Below, piece after piece: positions 8,389 to 17,481 of a DNA stretch of 64,000 nucleotides. The notes below the pieces were generated by a model. The model did no database searches and was not told the DNA's origin. It saw only the letters and a program-made list of their open reading frames with translations. The stretch lies in assembly GCF_000702885.1 (NCBI RefSeq), contig NZ_JNKO01000015.1, positions 1 to 64,000 on the forward strand. Direction: 5' to 3'. Each line of letters begins with the position of its first letter. The first letter of the stretch is position 1. The translations under genes and the position numbers were made by a program. This DNA comes from Oribacterium sp. P6A1 (GTDB taxonomy: Bacteria > Bacillota > Clostridia > Lachnospirales > Lachnospiraceae).

Positions 8389-8685
8389 TCAATACAATCT
8401 GTCCTGACTGCTGTACTCCTTGCCTTCTCCAAGTCCTGAAGAAATCGCCTCGATAACAGCCTCAAGTGCCTCTGCCTCATCAGGTCCCTCACACTCTACT
8501 CTGAGATGTGCTCCCTGCTTTACGCCGGCAGCCATAACATTAAGAACAGATTTCGCAACGATCTTTCGATCACCGTTATACAAATATATATTACTTTTAT
8601 ACTTAATGCAGGTCTGTGTCAATACTCCTGCAGGTCTAAGATGTAATCCTGATTCATTTACTACGGATACTTCTCCTGATACCAT
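8389..8685 (-). CDS. ptsH: Phosphocarrier protein HPr
   Basis: A 98-residue HPr-type protein of the phosphotransferase system. The active-site histidine is His15 in GLHLRPAG, and the regulatory serine is at position 46 in AKSVLNVMAAG, the residue phosphorylated by HPr kinase in Firmicutes. Keeping His15 argues for HPr over Crh. It has a short acidic/polar C-terminal tail after the usual ~88 residues. No ptsI is adjacent. It is the last gene of a minus-strand run. Confidence 0.88.
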   Translation of the reverse strand: MVSGEVSVVNESGLHLRPAGVLTQTCIKYKSNIYLYNGDRKIVAKSVLNVMAAGVKQGAHLRVECEGPDEAEALEAVIEAISSGLGEGKEYSSQDRLY

Positions 8686-8789
8686 GTGTCTTCCTCTTCT
8701 AACAATAATAAAATTCTAAATGCACATACCGTCCATTAAGGTGCATTGTACATCAAAATCAATCGAATTTCCACCAATATCAACCATCG

Positions 8790-9554
8790 TCAGGCGTGTT
8801 CCTGATTAAAAACCTTCCGCTCTGCACGTTCACGCTCACCGGCAGCTTTTGAAAACTCACAGCCGCAGAAATTCTGTCTGTATAAATCATATTTTCCGGA
8901 CAATTCTATAGATTTTTGATATCCGCCCTTTTTCTTAAAATCCGAAGGCAGGAAATTCTCATCATGTCTTTCTCCTACTTCAGCTCCGATAACATTGAGT
9001 ATCTCCGCAGACTTCATCGGTGATATGGTAAGTGTAGTGCAGAAATAATCGTACGCCTGAACCGGATCTTCATTACTCTCCGAAGCTTTACTTCTCATTT
9101 CATCCATATAATCCGCAGTCTTTTCAAGCCTCTGCCGATAACAAAGATGACATCTCTCGCCTCGCTCAGGATCCTTTTCATGTCCCTTGGCAATGCTCAA
9201 AAACTCCTTATGGTCATAGGCCGGTACCACCACCGAAACAGCTCCGAGCTTTACTCCCGCTTCATCGGTTCTTTCCACGTCTATACCCATCTCATGTATA
9301 AGTCTTTTCAGCTCCGAAACTCTGTGATCAAACTCCTTCTCAGTGGATATATTGGGATTATAGTAAAACAATGTTATATCAAAATATCTGCAAAGATAAT
9401 CCAGCACAGCGCTTGAACAGGGAGCACAGCAGCTGTGCATAAGAAGTCTGGGTCTTCTTACACTCTTTTCAGGATCATTCTGCCAGGACTCTATAATCTT
9501 ATCCAGCATCTGCTGATAATTTTTTGTATTTGGTTCAGGTTTGATATATTCCAC
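8790..9554 (-). CDS. queH: Epoxyqueuosine reductase QueH
   Basis: A 254-residue QueH (former DUF208) protein that catalyses the last step of queuosine synthesis on tRNA, reducing epoxyqueuosine. The family cysteines are in place: Cys42, Cys43 and Cys46 in HSCCAPCSS, Cys135 and Cys138 in ERCHLCYRQRL, and Cys230 and Cys232 in NFCGCEFS. They serve the Fe-S and metal site. Full length for the family. It lies downstream of rpoD behind a terminator. Confidence 0.9.
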   Translation of the reverse strand: MEYIKPEPNTKNYQQMLDKIIESWQNDPEKSVRRPRLLMHSCCAPCSSAVLDYLCRYFDITLFYYNPNISTEKEFDHRVSELKRLIHEMGIDVERTDEAGVKLGAVSVVVPAYDHKEFLSIAKGHEKDPERGERCHLCYRQRLEKTADYMDEMRSKASESNEDPVQAYDYFCTTLTISPMKSAEILNVIGAEVGERHDENFLPSDFKKKGGYQKSIELSGKYDLYRQNFCGCEFSKAAGERERAERKVFNQEHA

Positions 9555-9577
9555 TTATTAATCCTCTTAACTGACAA

Positions 9578-9600
9578 AGCCGGCTCAAAAAGAGCCGGCT
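9578..9600 (-). terminator. Terminator between rpoD and queH
   Basis: A perfect 9-bp stem AGCCGGCTC / GAGCCGGCT has a 5-base loop that is T-rich on the minus strand. The trailing T-run (TTTG) is short, so some readthrough into queH is possible. Confidence 0.7.
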
Positions 9601-9641
9601 GCAATTATACACTATATGTTTTCTGAATTTCAAGAACAGAA

Positions 9642-10850
9642 TCACTGTAAAAAATCTCTGATTCTCTTTGAACGCACCGGATTACGAAGCTTTCTTAAGG
9701 CCTTCGCTTCAATCTGACGTATACGTTCACGGGTTACATTGAACTCCTTACCAACCTCTTCAAGGGTTCTGGGATGTCCGTCCTCAAGTCCAAATCTGAG
9801 AACTATAACCTGACGCTCACGCTCTTTCAAGTCTTCAAGCAAGGTATCGATGTGCTCACGAAGCATTACAGATTCAACATTTCCCTCCGGAGATACGATA
9901 TTGTTATCAGCAACAAAATCCCCAAGATTTGAATCATCCTCTTCACCGATAGGTGTCTCCAGAGATGCCGGCTCACGTGCGATCTGCATGATTTCCTGCA
10001 CCTTCTCCTCTGTCATCTCAAGTGCATCTGCAAGCTCCTTTACACTTGGCTCATATCCAAGCTCCAGTGTCAGCTTACGCTGCATCTTTGACATCTTGTT
10101 GATGGTCTCAACCATATGAACAGGAACACGAATGGTTCTGGCCTGATCAGCAAGAGCTCTGGTTACCGACTGACGGATCCACCATGTTGCATAAGTCGAA
10201 AGCTTAAATCCTTTCTCGGGATCAAACTTCTCAACACCCTTGATAAGTCCCAGATTTCCCTCCTGCACAAGATCAAGGAAGCTCATGCCTCTACCGGTAT
10301 ATCTCTTTGCAATGGAAACAACCAGACGAAGGTTCGCCTCGATGAGACGCTGTTTTGCATCCTCATCTCCGTTCGCCTTACGCATGGCAAGACTGTATTC
10401 CTCATCTGCGGTAAGCAGTGGAACTGTACCTATCTCCTTAAGGTACATACGAACCGGATCTTCCGTTCCGATTCCTTCCAGCAGATCTACCGCATCAAGA
10501 TCTACACTTTCCTCTTCCTCTTTTTCAAGCTCATCATCAATAGGTTCGATGTCGTCATCGGAATCAACCGAAAGCACCCCTGCTTCCATAACTTTCAAAA
10601 GGCTTTCGTCGACGATAGGATTGATCTCTATTCCCCGGTTCTCTATCAGTCTTCCGATGTTTTCCATCTGCTCCTCAGTGACCTTATCCTCTGCGAACAT
10701 CTCATTTATATCAGCCTGATCGATGGAATTTTTGTTCTTCAGTGCCTTCTTGCAGAGAGCCTCGATCTTCTTTACAAGCTCCTCTTTGCTGAGTTCTTTC
10801 TTGCCTGAAACATTGGAAGCTGCCTCGTCTATTGTTTTTTTATTAGCCAT
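9642..10850 (-). CDS. rpoD: Primary sigma factor RpoD/SigA
   Basis: A 402-residue housekeeping sigma factor. An N-terminal acidic region 1.1 (about 1-125) is followed by region 1.2 starting [11 protein letters not shown], region 2 ([18 protein letters not shown], then the -10-reading segment around [11 protein letters not shown]), region 3, and region 4 with the -35-reading helix [16 protein letters not shown]. No large non-conserved insertion separates regions 1.2 and 2, typical of Gram-positive SigA. No dnaG lies upstream, unlike the classic dnaG-rpoD operon. Confidence 0.95.
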   Translation of the reverse strand: MANKKTIDEAASNVSGKKELSKEELVKKIEALCKKALKNKNSIDQADINEMFAEDKVTEEQMENIGRLIENRGIEINPIVDESLLKVMEAGVLSVDSDDDIEPIDDELEKEEEESVDLDAVDLLEGIGTEDPVRMYLKEIGTVPLLTADEEYSLAMRKANGDEDAKQRLIEANLRLVVSIAKRYTGRGMSFLDLVQEGNLGLIKGVEKFDPEKGFKLSTYATWWIRQSVTRALADQARTIRVPVHMVETINKMSKMQRKLTLELGYEPSVKELADALEMTEEKVQEIMQIAREPASLETPIGEEDDSNLGDFVADNNIVSPEGNVESVMLREHIDTLLEDLKERERQVIVLRFGLEDGHPRTLEEVGKEFNVTRERIRQIEAKALRKLRNPVRSKRIRDFLQ

Positions 10851-10964
10851 CCTCTACTCCTTTTTAGATCATAGTCATCTAAAAGTGCTCAATGTCTACG
10901 ACCCGGATATTTTTTCGATAATCATCGATTGCGGAACACCTGCAGAATTTCACTGCCGCGTCCC

Positions 10965-11270
10965 TCAGAACCAAATAGATACTGCAGAAATGATCCCTAT
11001 CCCCAAAATGATCACTCCTATAAATATCTGAAAAGATCCTCTTACATGAAACTTCCGGTCATGATCCGAGTTGGCGCCTATTATCACCGTAACACCACAG
11101 ACTATCTTCAAAATAGCCGCAGCGAAAAAAATCAAAGGGAACAACACCATGTTCTCAACCGGATTCGTAAATGCCATGATTGCCATAACTGCAATGATGA
11201 CACCCAGAACTATATGAACGATATCAAGCTGTCTTGATGTCCCTCGTGATACGGTATTAACTTTTGCCAT
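10965..11270 (-). CDS. Small multi-pass membrane protein, unknown function
   Basis: 101 residues with a short basic/polar N-terminus and three predicted membrane helices (about 17-37, 41-62 and 80-100). The segment between the last two is charged (GANSDHDRKFHVRG). I do not recognise the family with certainty. It starts 9 bases after the argF stop on the same strand, so it is probably co-transcribed with argF, which may be incidental. Confidence 0.65.
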   Translation of the reverse strand: MAKVNTVSRGTSRQLDIVHIVLGVIIAVMAIMAFTNPVENMVLFPLIFFAAAILKIVCGVTVIIGANSDHDRKFHVRGSFQIFIGVIILGIGIISAVSIWF

Positions 11271-11279
11271 CTAACCTCC

Positions 11280-12293
11280 TTATTTTCCTCCAAGTGTCGT
11301 ATAGACCACAGCCTTGATTGTATGCATCCGGTTCTCAGCCTCGTCAAACACAACACTATGCTCTGACTCAAAGATCTCATTTGTAACTTCCATTTCTTTA
11401 AGTCCGTACTTTTCATATATCTGCTTTCCGATTCTTGTATTGGTATCATGGAAAGCCGGGAGGCAATGAAGGAAAATAGCATCCTTCTTTGCGTATGAAA
11501 ATGCTTTTTCATTCACCTGATACGGACCAAGATCACGTATTCTCTTCTCCCACACCGCGTCAGGCTCTCCCATGGATACCCATACATCGGTGCAGATCAC
11601 ATCCGCATCTGTACAAGCCTTCTCCACATCCTCTGTGAATTCAAGAATTGCGCCATTCTCTGCCGCAACCTCCTGACAGGTCTTTATAAGATCCTTATTT
11701 GGCCAGTACTCTTCAGGAGCACATGCCACAAAATGCATGCCGAGCTTTGCGCAGGTAACCATATATGAATCAGCCATGTTATAACGGGCATCACCCATAT
11801 ATACAAGCTTCAGACCCTTGAGATCACCCTTATGCTCGCGAATGGTGAGCATGTCTGCCAGCATCTGAGTAGGATGGAACTCATTTGTGAGGCCGTTCCA
11901 TACCGGAACATCACTGTACTTTGCAAGCTCTTCAACTATTTCCTGCTCAAATCCACGATACTCGATACCATCGTACATTCTTGAAAGGACTCTGGCTGTA
12001 TCGGCAATTGATTCCTTGTTTCCGATCTGTGAACCGCTGGGTCCAAGATAAGTTGCCCCCATTCCCAGGTCAAATGCAGCCACTTCAAAAGAGCATCTGG
12101 TTCTTGTGGAGTTTTTCTCAAAGATAAGGGCTATGTTCTTTCCGGTAAAATCTCCGCCGTGCAGTGGTTTACCGTCCTTTGAACCCGCCTTCTTCTCAGC
12201 CTTTAAACGAGCGGCGATATCGAGAAGATAATTGATCTCCTCAGGTGAATAGTCAAGAAGTTTCAAAAAATCTCTTCCGGTCAAATCTATCAT
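11280..12293 (-). CDS. argF: Ornithine carbamoyltransferase
   Basis: A 337-residue enzyme forming citrulline from ornithine and carbamoyl phosphate in arginine synthesis. The carbamoyl-phosphate motif STRTR is at 62-66, HPTQ at 140-143, and the ornithine motif HCLPAFHD at 276-283, whose cysteine separates OTCs from aspartate enzymes. I start at ATG 12293, preceded by GAGGAGGA; the frame runs to 12329 but without a better site. The other arginine genes are not in the window, so it could serve either anabolism or arginine catabolism. Confidence 0.92.
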   Translation of the reverse strand: MIDLTGRDFLKLLDYSPEEINYLLDIAARLKAEKKAGSKDGKPLHGGDFTGKNIALIFEKNSTRTRCSFEVAAFDLGMGATYLGPSGSQIGNKESIADTARVLSRMYDGIEYRGFEQEIVEELAKYSDVPVWNGLTNEFHPTQMLADMLTIREHKGDLKGLKLVYMGDARYNMADSYMVTCAKLGMHFVACAPEEYWPNKDLIKTCQEVAAENGAILEFTEDVEKACTDADVICTDVWVSMGEPDAVWEKRIRDLGPYQVNEKAFSYAKKDAIFLHCLPAFHDTNTRIGKQIYEKYGLKEMEVTNEIFESEHSVVFDEAENRMHTIKAVVYTTLGGK

Positions 12294-12439
12294 AGCTTCC
12301 TCCTCACTTGTATCAGCCACTCCACACACAGATCACGAAAACATGATCCCCCGGCATATTACCGTATAATCCGCCGGTACCGGCGAATGACTGAAAATGC
12401 ATGACAGGTTATCTTTATACCTGCTCAAGAATTTTTTAC

Positions 12440-13228
12440 CTATGCACGTTGTCTGACTGCCTCATACATCAATACAGTTGCTGCAACAGCTGCATTTAAC
12501 GACTCTGTTTCTCCCATCATCGGAATCCTCAGATACGAATCTGCCAATGCTGCAATCTCATCACTCAGACCATTGCCTTCATTTCCTATCATAAATGCAG
12601 TAGGCGTCTTGTAATCAAACTCCCAATGCTTCTTTTCTCCCTTGAGATGAGCCGCATAAACGGAAACCCCCTGACTCTTCATCCTGTTTATCTCGGCAGG
12701 AAGATCCTCACTTATAAGGAAGGGCATACGAAACATGGCACCCATGGTTGCCCTGACGACCTTCGGCGAATAAATATCTACGCAGTTACGGTTCATGACT
12801 ATGCCATCAACACCTGCTGCCTCAGCCGTTCTGAATATAGTTCCCATATTGCCGGGATCCTGAAGAGTATCCAAAATTATAAAGAAATCTCCGGATAAAG
12901 CTTTATAATGCTTCTGCCTTACAACTGCGAGTATCCCCTGACTGGTCTTGGTATCCGACATGTACTCCATGACCTGGTCTGAAACTTCGAATACAGGAAC
13001 CTTTCCTGATGCAGCATTACCTTTTTCATCCGCCGCCATGCCCTTAGGCATACGTCCTTTATAATCGGGAGTCACAAATACCCGTACTATATTTTCATAA
13101 GGAATCTCACTGCAGAGCCTTTCACCTTCAGCGACAAAAAAACCGCTCTCGCGTCTCGCCCTGGCTTTCTTTTCAAGCTCTCTCACTTCCTTTATGAACT
13201 TGTTTCCGGTAGATGTGATTTTTTCCAA
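12440..13228 (-). CDS. TrmH/SpoU-family RNA 2'-O-methyltransferase
   Basis: 262 residues with an N-terminal substrate-binding domain starting MEKITSTGNKFIKEV (about 1-105), then a SPOUT domain with the trefoil-knot motifs LDTLQDPGNMGTIFRTAEA, FMIGNEGNGL and RIPMMGETESLNAAVA. It methylates ribose 2'-OH groups in rRNA or tRNA, or possibly gives thiostrepton-type self-protection. The exact target cannot be read from sequence. It follows nadE on the minus strand with a terminator between. Confidence 0.85.
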   Translation of the reverse strand: MEKITSTGNKFIKEVRELEKKARARRESGFFVAEGERLCSEIPYENIVRVFVTPDYKGRMPKGMAADEKGNAASGKVPVFEVSDQVMEYMSDTKTSQGILAVVRQKHYKALSGDFFIILDTLQDPGNMGTIFRTAEAAGVDGIVMNRNCVDIYSPKVVRATMGAMFRMPFLISEDLPAEINRMKSQGVSVYAAHLKGEKKHWEFDYKTPTAFMIGNEGNGLSDEIAALADSYLRIPMMGETESLNAAVAATVLMYEAVRQRA

Positions 13229-13257
13229 TTTTTACCCCATATGATACAAAGACAATA

Positions 13258-13309
13258 AAAAAGTCTAAAAAGTGTGCACTATAAATATTGCTCACTATTT
13301 AGACTTTTT
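13258..13309 (-). terminator. Terminator after nadE
   Basis: Arms AAAAAGTCTAAA (13258-13269) and TTTAGACTTTTT (13298-13309) pair perfectly, with an inner AGTG/CACT extension. A/T tails on both sides make it potentially bidirectional. Confidence 0.7.
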
Positions 13310-13330
13310 CAACTAAAAAAAATTCTTTTT

Positions 13331-15418
13331 TTATATTTCTTCCAGCTCTTCTACCCAAAGCTTCGCCACCGCATCACTGGGCATCCTCAAATCACCCCGG
13401 GGCGATACGGCAACAGAACCAACCTTTGGGCCATCCGGAAGACAACTTCTCTTAAACTGCTGTGAAAAGAACCTCCAGTAGAACTTGTTAAGCCACTTAT
13501 ATATGGTCCCGGCATCATAGGTTTCCACCTCGGAAATCCCTGCTGATTTCTGGTTTTCTTCAGAAAATGCTTTAAGCGCCAGCGCATATACCTTCTTCGG
13601 GCTGAATCCGAAACGAAGTATCTGATATAAGAAGAAATCGTGGAGCTCATATGGTCCCACCAGATCCTCTGTCTTCTGGGATATCTGACCGTCACCTGTA
13701 GGCGGAAGAAGCTCAGGGCTAACCGGAGTCTCAAAGATATCATTGAGACATGAGCTTAAATCTTTATCCTCCGATGTATCGGCAACGAATTTCACAAGGT
13801 ATCTCACAAGTGTTTTCGGAACACCTGCATTAACGGCATACATGGACATATGATCACCATTGTAGGTTGCCCAGCCGAGAGCCAGCTCACTGAGATCCCC
13901 GGTGCCGATGACGATTCCGTCTGTCTGGTTCGCGATATCCATAAGAATCTGGGTACGCTCTCTGGCCTGGGAATTCTCATAAGTCACGGAATGATCCTCG
14001 GGATCATGACCGATGTCCTTAAAATGCTGAAGAACCGCAGCTTTAATGTTTATCTCACGGAGTGTTGCGTGGAGCCTTTTTGTCAGTGTAACAGCATTGT
14101 TATAGGTACGGTCCGTTGTTCCGAAGGCAGGCATGGTGACCGAAATGATGTTCTCTCTCGGAATCCCCGCCATGTCAAAAGCTCTCGCTGTTACGAGAAG
14201 GGCCAGGGTCGAGTCGAGTCCTCCGGATATTCCGATCACTGCGCTCTTGCAGCCGATATGCTCCAGCCTCTTCTTAAGCCCCATGGCCTGAATGGTAAAG
14301 ATCTCATCGCAGCGCTGATTTCTTTCCAGCACATTTCCCGGAACGAAGGGCTTCGGATCCACAAATCTTCTGAGATCAGCAGCATCAAGGAGAAGCTTAT
14401 TCTTTAATGACTTTCCTGTCTCTTCATGTTTTTCCGAATCACCGGCAGCTGCTCCCTCAGAGAATGGCTTTTCTTCCGGCATAGTCGCGTCTCCGGGATT
14501 ATTGAAGGAAAATCTCACCACATCATACCTGTCTCTGAGACATTCATCGATATCCGGATATGTTGTGATACGTGCTCTTTCCTGAACTATCTTCTGAAGA
14601 TCCACATCTGCTATATAGAGCCCTGTTTCAAATCTGTTTCCTTCCTTAAGGATGGTGCCGTTTTCTGCGATTATGTCCTGCCCTCCGAAAACAAGGTCGG
14701 TGCTGGACTCACCTTCTCCGGCATTGGTATAAACATAGGCTGCTACAAGACGGGCACTTGCGGAACGGATAAGTTCACGGCGGTAACTGTCTTTTCCGAC
14801 GGTCTCATCCGATGCGGAAGTATTGGCAATAACAGTAGCTCCCGCAAGAGCGTGGGTGGTTGACGGCGGATTCGGAACCCAGATATCCTCGCAGATCTCA
14901 GCAGCAAGTATGAACTCCGGAAAATCCTCCGCTTCAAGAAGGATGTTCATTCCGAATGGAATGGTGTAAACCTCCTTCGTCACTGCGGATGTCCGGGTGA
15001 TATATCTTACTTCCTCTCTGCCCGGCGTGAACCATCTTCTTTCATAGAACTCACCGTAATTCGGAAGGTTCTTCTTTGGAATAACAGCCAGAATATGTCC
15101 GTCGTGAAGAACCGCTGCACAGTTATAAAGCTTATGATCCATGAGATAGGGTGTTCCCACCACTGCGACCATACCTCTTCCTCTTGTTGCTTCCGCAATC
15201 TCATCCAGCGCCTTCATGGTCTTGTCAATAAGCACCGTCTGATGGAACAGATCTGCACAGGTGTATGCTGTCAGCACCAGCTCCGGAAATACAATGAGCC
15301 TGACTCCATGCTTCTCCGCTTCATCAATATATTTTAAAACAGCATCTCTATTAAACGAAACATCCGCAACCTTTATCTTCGGTGTTGCCGATGCCACTCT
15401 TATAAATCCTTCTACCAT
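13331..15418 (-). CDS. nadE: Glutamine-dependent NAD+ synthetase
   Basis: A 695-residue two-domain enzyme that converts deamido-NAD to NAD with glutamine as the nitrogen source. The N-terminal nitrilase-like glutaminase domain (about 1-290) has Glu46 (VFPELVLT), a lysine at 115-116 (PKKNLPNYGEF) and the nucleophile Cys176 (AAEICEDIW). The synthetase domain carries the PP-loop SGGLDS at 398-403. A low-complexity Glu/Lys/Ser linker (about 311-340) joins them. Length agrees with long bacterial NadE. It lies downstream of guaB. Confidence 0.94.
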   Translation of the reverse strand: MVEGFIRVASATPKIKVADVSFNRDAVLKYIDEAEKHGVRLIVFPELVLTAYTCADLFHQTVLIDKTMKALDEIAEATRGRGMVAVVGTPYLMDHKLYNCAAVLHDGHILAVIPKKNLPNYGEFYERRWFTPGREEVRYITRTSAVTKEVYTIPFGMNILLEAEDFPEFILAAEICEDIWVPNPPSTTHALAGATVIANTSASDETVGKDSYRRELIRSASARLVAAYVYTNAGEGESSTDLVFGGQDIIAENGTILKEGNRFETGLYIADVDLQKIVQERARITTYPDIDECLRDRYDVVRFSFNNPGDATMPEEKPFSEGAAAGDSEKHEETGKSLKNKLLLDAADLRRFVDPKPFVPGNVLERNQRCDEIFTIQAMGLKKRLEHIGCKSAVIGISGGLDSTLALLVTARAFDMAGIPRENIISVTMPAFGTTDRTYNNAVTLTKRLHATLREINIKAAVLQHFKDIGHDPEDHSVTYENSQARERTQILMDIANQTDGIVIGTGDLSELALGWATYNGDHMSMYAVNAGVPKTLVRYLVKFVADTSEDKDLSSCLNDIFETPVSPELLPPTGDGQISQKTEDLVGPYELHDFFLYQILRFGFSPKKVYALALKAFSEENQKSAGISEVETYDAGTIYKWLNKFYWRFFSQQFKRSCLPDGPKVGSVAVSPRGDLRMPSDAVAKLWVEELEEI

Positions 15419-15480
15419 GGAAACCTCCCAGTGATTTATTTGCCTGCATATTATATCACACAGAAATAGACATTAATATA

Positions 15481-15508
15481 AAAGGCTGTTCCGAAAGGAA
15501 CAGCCTTT
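15481..15508 (-). terminator. Terminator after guaB
   Basis: A perfect 12-bp stem with a GAAA (plus) / TTTC (minus) tetraloop. The minus strand continues TTATATTAA after the stem's T residues. Confidence 0.85.
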
Positions 15509-15519
15509 ATTATCTGGGT

Positions 15520-15673
15520 GGGCATCCGCATTTCGTTGAAATGCGGATATTAGCAATGAGAAAATGCCATTAAATGGCGCTTCGCGCCGGGCATTTTCGT
15601 TTGATTTCGGCTTACGCCGAAACAGCCTCGCCGCCTGGGGGCATCCGCATTTCGTTGAAATGCGGATATTAGC
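15520..15673. repeat. 35-bp direct repeats and palindrome cluster downstream of guaB
   Basis: Identical 35-mers at 15520-15554 and 15639-15673 each contain the palindrome CCGCATTTCgttGAAATGCGG. The second copy runs through the guaB stop codon. Between them is AAAATGCCATTAAATG with a CGCTTCGCGCC hairpin. The same AAAATGCCATTAAATG ... CTTCGCG motif occurs at about 8345-8370 downstream of mrp, so this is an interspersed family. Confidence 0.75.
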
Positions 15674-17135
15674 CATTATCCTCTACTGAATAGTTAGGAG
15701 CTTCCTTTGTGATATGAATATCATGTGGATGTGACTCCTTGAGTGAAGCACTTGAAATCTTTACGAACTCACTTGTCTTCTGGAGTGTAGGGATATCCTT
15801 GGCACCACAGTAACCCATACCTGCTCTGAGTCCTCCAACGAACTGGAAGATGGTATCCTCAACCTTGCCCTTGTATGCAACTCGTCCCTCAACTCCTTCA
15901 GGAACCAGCTTCTTGGCATTGGCCTGGAAGTAACGGTCTGCTGAGCCGTTCTTCTGCTTCATGGCACCCATGGAACCCATGCCTCTGTATACCTTGTACT
16001 TACGTCCCTGATAAAGCTCGAACTCACCCGGAGCCTCGTCACAGCCTGCAAATACTGAACCCATCATAACTGTGTTTCCACCGGCAGCGATAGCCTTAAC
16101 AACATCACCTGAGTACTGGATACCACCATCTGCGATGATTGGAATTCCGTACTTTGAAGATACTTCGTAAGCACTCATAACCGCTGAGATCTGAGGAACA
16201 CCGATACCTGCAACTACACGTGTAGTACAGATAGATCCAGGTCCGATACCGATCTTTACGCAGTCAGCTCCGGCCTTGATGAGATCCTCTGTAGCCTTGC
16301 CGGTAGCAACGTTACCTGCAATGATCTGAAGGTCAGGGAACTTCTCCTTAAGGAGAGATACGCACTTGATAACGTTTCCGCTGTGTCCGTGAGCAGAATC
16401 AAGTACAACTACGTCAACGTGTGCCTTAACGAGCTCAGCTGCACGATCAACAACATTGGCAGTGATTCCGAGAGCAGCACCGCAAAGAAGTCTTCCCTGG
16501 GAATCCTTTGCTGAATTCGGATACTTCATCTGCTTCTCGATATCCTTTATCGTGATGAGACCCTTGAGGTTTCCTTCATCATCAACGATAGGGAGCTTCT
16601 CAACCTTTGCTCTTGCGAGGATCTGCTTAGCTTCCTCAACAGTTGTTCCTTCCTTTGCAGTAACGAGATTCTCGGAAGTCATGCACTCCTTGATCTGCTT
16701 GTTGAAGTTCTCTTCAAATACGAGGTCTCTGTTTGTGATGATACCTACAAGCTTACGATCCACTGTGATAGGTACGCCGGAGATCTTGAACTTGGCCATA
16801 AGGTCGTTGGCATCCTTAAGTGTATGCTCAGGGCTCAGGAAGAAAGGATCTGTGATTACGCCGTTCTCAGAACGCTTAACCATATCTACCTCTTCTGCCT
16901 GCTGCTCGATGGACATGTTCTTGTGAACGATACCTATACCGCCGCAACGTGCCATAGCAATAGCCATCTGATGCTCCGTAACTGTATCCATACCTGCGGA
17001 AATGAACGGAATGTTTAACTTAATGGACTTTGTGAGATAAGTTGAAACATCAACAGAATTTGGAACCACCTCTGAATACTGAGGAACGAGAAGCACATCA
17101 TCAAATGTAATGCCATCACCTATGATCTTGGCCAT
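15669..17135 (-). CDS. guaB: Inosine-5'-monophosphate dehydrogenase
   Basis: A 488-residue enzyme that oxidises IMP to XMP with NAD, the committed step to GMP. A TIM-barrel catalytic domain is interrupted by two CBS domains (about 93-205). The catalytic cysteine is Cys303 in GPGSICTTR, and the phosphate-binding segment [10 protein letters not shown] follows. Full length. It has its own leader of several hundred bases and ends within a repeat copy that supplies the stop codon. Confidence 0.95.
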   Translation of the reverse strand: MAKIIGDGITFDDVLLVPQYSEVVPNSVDVSTYLTKSIKLNIPFISAGMDTVTEHQMAIAMARCGGIGIVHKNMSIEQQAEEVDMVKRSENGVITDPFFLSPEHTLKDANDLMAKFKISGVPITVDRKLVGIITNRDLVFEENFNKQIKECMTSENLVTAKEGTTVEEAKQILARAKVEKLPIVDDEGNLKGLITIKDIEKQMKYPNSAKDSQGRLLCGAALGITANVVDRAAELVKAHVDVVVLDSAHGHSGNVIKCVSLLKEKFPDLQIIAGNVATGKATEDLIKAGADCVKIGIGPGSICTTRVVAGIGVPQISAVMSAYEVSSKYGIPIIADGGIQYSGDVVKAIAAGGNTVMMGSVFAGCDEAPGEFELYQGRKYKVYRGMGSMGAMKQKNGSADRYFQANAKKLVPEGVEGRVAYKGKVEDTIFQFVGGLRAGMGYCGAKDIPTLQKTSEFVKISSASLKESHPHDIHITKEAPNYSVEDNG

Positions 17136-17481
17136 GAGAATCTCCTTTCGATAACGCCTAAGGCATAACAGTTTTTGTCTCTGACTGTTTCCACAGTCAC
17201 CGACTGAAATGCTGAGCTCTAATCAGCCGCAACACTGCCTTTGCCTAAAAAAAATGCCCAAATCCAATGAAAAAAGGATCTCGAGCGAGTCAACGTTGTA
17301 TGTATTTGTTATAAAATTTTAACGAGTATAACAAAAGGAGGATTTAAAATCAACCCTCCTTTTTTCTTCATATAACCGATATTCTATTGAAATTTCTTTA
17401 TCAGCCGCTTTATTTTTGTTATATCAGCATTTCTTATGTGTAATATCTCCTAATCAGCCCTTATGTCCTGCATTTTTTTCG
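17136..17481. other. Gene-free interval upstream of guaB
   Basis: About 345 bases. It holds a bidirectional hairpin at 17333-17363 and a weak minus-strand promoter candidate: TTTTGT, 17 bases, TATAAC at about 17307-17312. A small GACTGTttccACAGTC hairpin (17183-17198) lies in the presumed guaB leader. I see no purine riboswitch motif. Confidence 0.4.
17333..17363. terminator. Bidirectional terminator between the clostripain-like gene and guaB
   Basis: AAAAGGAGG (17333-17341) pairs with CCTCCTTTT (17355-17363) around a 13-base loop. The plus strand continues with T residues and the minus strand ends CCTCCTTTTG, so it can stop the minus-strand gene at 17482-19407. Confidence 0.65.

Noticed and set aside
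10116-10808. Long plus-strand frames opposite rpoD
   Set aside because: They are antisense shadows of a clear sigma-factor gene and show no family features or ribosome-binding sites.
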